Positions 62,212-64,000 of a stretch of 64,000 nt of DNA are shown piece after piece; position 1 is the stretch's first letter, and each line of letters opens with the position of its first letter. A program made the position numbers and the translations under genes. The notes beneath the pieces are model-generated. The model had not been told where the DNA came from and did not search any database. It was given only the letters and a program-made list of their open reading frames with translations. The DNA comes from Bacteroidota bacterium (GTDB lineage: Bacteria > Bacteroidota > Bacteroidia > Cytophagales > Cyclobacteriaceae). The DNA lies in the NCBI GenBank assembly GCA_018267275.1, contig JAFDYV010000004.1:186001-250000 (forward strand), written 5' to 3'.

Positions 62212-63337
62212 GCTTAGGATAGGCTATTATACTTTCACAAATGTATGCCAATTCTTCGTTGGTCATTTCAGTATGAATGGGCAGAGAAATAACAACCTTT
62301 GAAAGTTGCTCTGTTACCGGAAAGCTACCGACTCCAAACTCTGGCTTCCGGTAGGCTTTCTGCAAATGAAGCGGCACCGGATAATAAATCATGGACGGAA
62401 TCCCGTTGTCTTCTAGGTATTTTTTAAAATGATCTCGGTCAATACCCTTTGTTTTCAGTGTGTACTGGTGAAATGCGTGTGTTGAGTTGAGTGCTCGCGC
62501 TGGACGTTCGATAAAATTGCAGGCCGCTAAAGCTTTGTCATAGTATGCCGCAACTTCATTCCTTTTGTTCGTATACTCTTCTAAAAACTTAAGCTTGACA
62601 TTTAGTATTGCGGCTTGCAGGGTATCCAATCGGCTGTTGATGCCCACTACGTCATGGTGGTATTTGATCTTTTGGCCGTGCGTTGAGATCATATGCATGG
62701 CCTCAGCCAGCGCACCGTCATGGGTGAAAATTGCACCTCCGTCACCGAAACAACCTAAATTCTTGGATGGGAAAAACGAGGTAGTGCCTGCATTGCCCAT
62801 GGTGCCCGCCTTTTTAGCTTCTCCATTGCTGAATGTATAAGTGGCACCAATCGCTTGCGCTGCATCCTCTATCACAAAAAGGTTGTTGCGTTGGGCAATG
62901 TCAAGTATTGGCTCCATATCGGCACATTGGCCATACAAATGCACCGGCACTATCGCCTTGGTACGGTTGGTGATTTTTCCTTCAATTTGCTTTACATCAA
63001 TGTTGAATGTGTCCTTGTCAACATCAACAAATACGGGTTCCAGTCCCAATAGCGCAACTACTTCTGCTGTGGCTACATAGGTGTGCACGGGCAGAATAAC
63101 TTCGTCCCCTCTATTTAGCCCAAGGGCCATCATAGCAACCTGCAACGCATCGGTGCCGTTGGCGCAAGTAACTACGTGGGCATTTTGTGTTTTTGCGGAA
63201 AGTGCTTTTGCAAATTCCTTCACTTCGGGGCCTTGGATAAAGGCAGTGGACATCAATACCCGGTTAATAGCGGAGTCAACTTCATCTTTGATGCGGAGGT
63301 ATTGCCCCCGCAGATCAACCATCTCTATCTTTTTCAT
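62204..63337 (-). CDS. wbpE: DegT/DnrJ/EryC1 aminotransferase, WbpE/WlbC-like
   Basis: 377 residues from the ATG at 63337, which overlaps the galE stop as ATGA; the frame reaches 63370. PLP enzyme: [49 protein letters not shown], and the PLP Lys in [17 protein letters not shown]. It aminates the 3-keto sugar made by WbpB using glutamate. First complete gene of the sugar operon. Confidence 0.93.
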   Translation of the reverse strand: MKKIEMVDLRGQYLRIKDEVDSAINRVLMSTAFIQGPEVKEFAKALSAKTQNAHVVTCANGTDALQVAMMALGLNRGDEVILPVHTYVATAEVVALLGLEPVFVDVDKDTFNIDVKQIEGKITNRTKAIVPVHLYGQCADMEPILDIAQRNNLFVIEDAAQAIGATYTFSNGEAKKAGTMGNAGTTSFFPSKNLGCFGDGGAIFTHDGALAEAMHMISTHGQKIKYHHDVVGINSRLDTLQAAILNVKLKFLEEYTNKRNEVAAYYDKALAACNFIERPARALNSTHAFHQYTLKTKGIDRDHFKKYLEDNGIPSMIYYPVPLHLQKAYRKPEFGVGSFPVTEQLSKVVISLPIHTEMTNEELAYICESIIAYPKHA

Positions 63338-64000
63338 TTGATGCCCCGAATATTCTTCTCCCACTGCCACGCGTGCGTCATTGAATCGGTCAAGGACAGT
63401 TCAGTTTTCCACCCGAGCAATTTCTCCGCCTTTGCGGGATTGGCAAAAATCTTCTCAACATCACCAGCCCTCCGTGGCCCCACCTCATATTTCAATTTGA
63501 CGCCCGTAGCTGTCTGAAAACAATCCACCACTTCTAAAACTGATACCCCCTTACCCGTGCCTAAGTTGAAGGCTTCAAATCGATGGTCAAGAGATTCAAT
63601 TTTTTCCAACGCTGCAGCATGCGCTTTTGCCAAGTCAACTACATGAATGAAATCGCGAAGACAACTGCCGTCCGGAGTATTGTAGTCGTTTCCAAAAACG
63701 ATGAGCTTTTGACGTACGCCTGCCGCTGTTTGGGTGATATATGGCACTAAGTTATTGGGTACCCCGATTGGTAACTCTCCGATCAATGCCGAGGGATGGG
63801 CGCCCACCGGATTGAAGTAGCGGAGCGAGATCGCCTTCAAGAGATTGTTTGACGCGATGCAATCCTCCAAAATTCGCTCGCACATTTGTTTGGTCGCCCC
63901 GTAGGGTGATTCTGCCCGTTTAAAAGGGGCCGTTTCATCTACCGGAATGTGGTCGGGTTGCCCGTAAACCGTGCATGATGAAGAAAATATCAATTCGTTT
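63334..64000 (-). CDS. galE: UDP-glucose 4-epimerase (C-terminal part, cut by window edge)
   Basis: The gene runs off the right edge; about 222 codons are seen. IFSSSCTVYGQPDHIPVDE, catalytic SPYGATKQMCERIL (Tyr and Lys of YxxxK), LRYFNPVGAHPSALIGE, GDYNTPDGSCLRDFIHVVDLAKAH and FNLGTGKGVSVLEVV are clear GalE features. The Met at 63988 is inside the protein, not its start. Interconverts UDP-glucose and UDP-galactose, or their acetamido forms. Confidence 0.95.
   Translation of the reverse strand, partial: NELIFSSSCTVYGQPDHIPVDETAPFKRAESPYGATKQMCERILEDCIASNNLLKAISLRYFNPVGAHPSALIGELPIGVPNNLVPYITQTAAGVRQKLIVFGNDYNTPDGSCLRDFIHVVDLAKAHAAALEKIESLDHRFEAFNLGTGKGVSVLEVVDCFQTATGVKLKYEVGPRRAGDVEKIFANPAKAEKLLGWKTELSLTDSMTHAWQWEKNIRGIK

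Overview
The window looks like a chromosomal segment of a Gram-negative Bacteroidota, most likely order Cytophagales. Evidence in the sequence: a SprE/PorW-like type IX secretion lipoprotein, a secreted protein with a type IX sorting tail, LytS/LytTR two-component genes, DUF1573 and YtxH proteins, an unusually long NusB, outer-membrane lipid A/Kdo genes, and several upstream sites matching the Bacteroidota promoter (TTTG, about 19 bases, TAnnTTTG). No rRNA, tRNA, CRISPR array or insertion sequence was found.

Layout. 1-5400 (minus): start of uvrC (cut by the window edge), a class A penicillin-binding protein and a SprE-like TPR lipoprotein. 5551-8251 (plus): a Kdo cluster made of kdsA, a fusion of a transaldolase/fructose-6-phosphate-aldolase-like domain with KdsD-type CBS domains, and a KdsC-like phosphatase. 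No SIS-type arabinose-5-phosphate isomerase is present; the fusion sits where one would be expected, which is the most interesting biology here. 8252-9161: a small, AT-rich membrane-protein gene flanked by a 15-base direct repeat. 9162-13594: LytTR regulator and LytS kinase with a 28-base palindrome upstream, a carboxypeptidase-regulatory-like protein, and small unknowns. 13696-17372: alpha/beta hydrolase, dxs, scpA. 17384-22995: a complete RND efflux operon (adaptor, pump, outer-membrane channel). 23037-30745: a housekeeping group coaE, ybbR-like, yajC, DUF1573, ytxH, nusB, interrupted by a DUF6973-like lipoprotein with a small partner gene and by a serine hydrolase. 30917-32716: MsbA-like ABC exporter. 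32743-36450: secreted proteins, among them a type IX cargo gene split by one in-frame TAA codon. 36518-38409: 3-hydroxyacyl-CoA dehydrogenase and pheS.

38420-64000 is a large surface-polysaccharide locus. It holds two kinds of initiating phosphoglycosyltransferase (WecA-like and WcaJ-like), three O-antigen ligase/polymerase-like proteins, a flippase, a GT2 dolichol-phosphate-sugar-synthase-like enzyme, polytopic GT-C-like proteins plus a frameshifted GT-C pseudogene, two methyltransferases, GT9 and GT26 transferases. Nucleotide-sugar genes cover GDP-fucose (gmd, fcl), dTDP-4-keto-6-deoxyhexose (rfbA, rfbC, rfbB, no rfbD), a UDP-diacetamido-uronic acid (wbpB, wbpD, wbpE) and galE (cut by the right edge). 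From galE to the GT9 gene the minus-strand genes overlap or nearly touch, consistent with one long operon. A plus-strand, AT-rich block (about 44250-51670) lies inside the locus and contains the pseudogene, consistent with recent rearrangement.

Several families of short palindromic repeats recur between genes; one of them runs into two unrelated genes and supplies part of their signal peptides.
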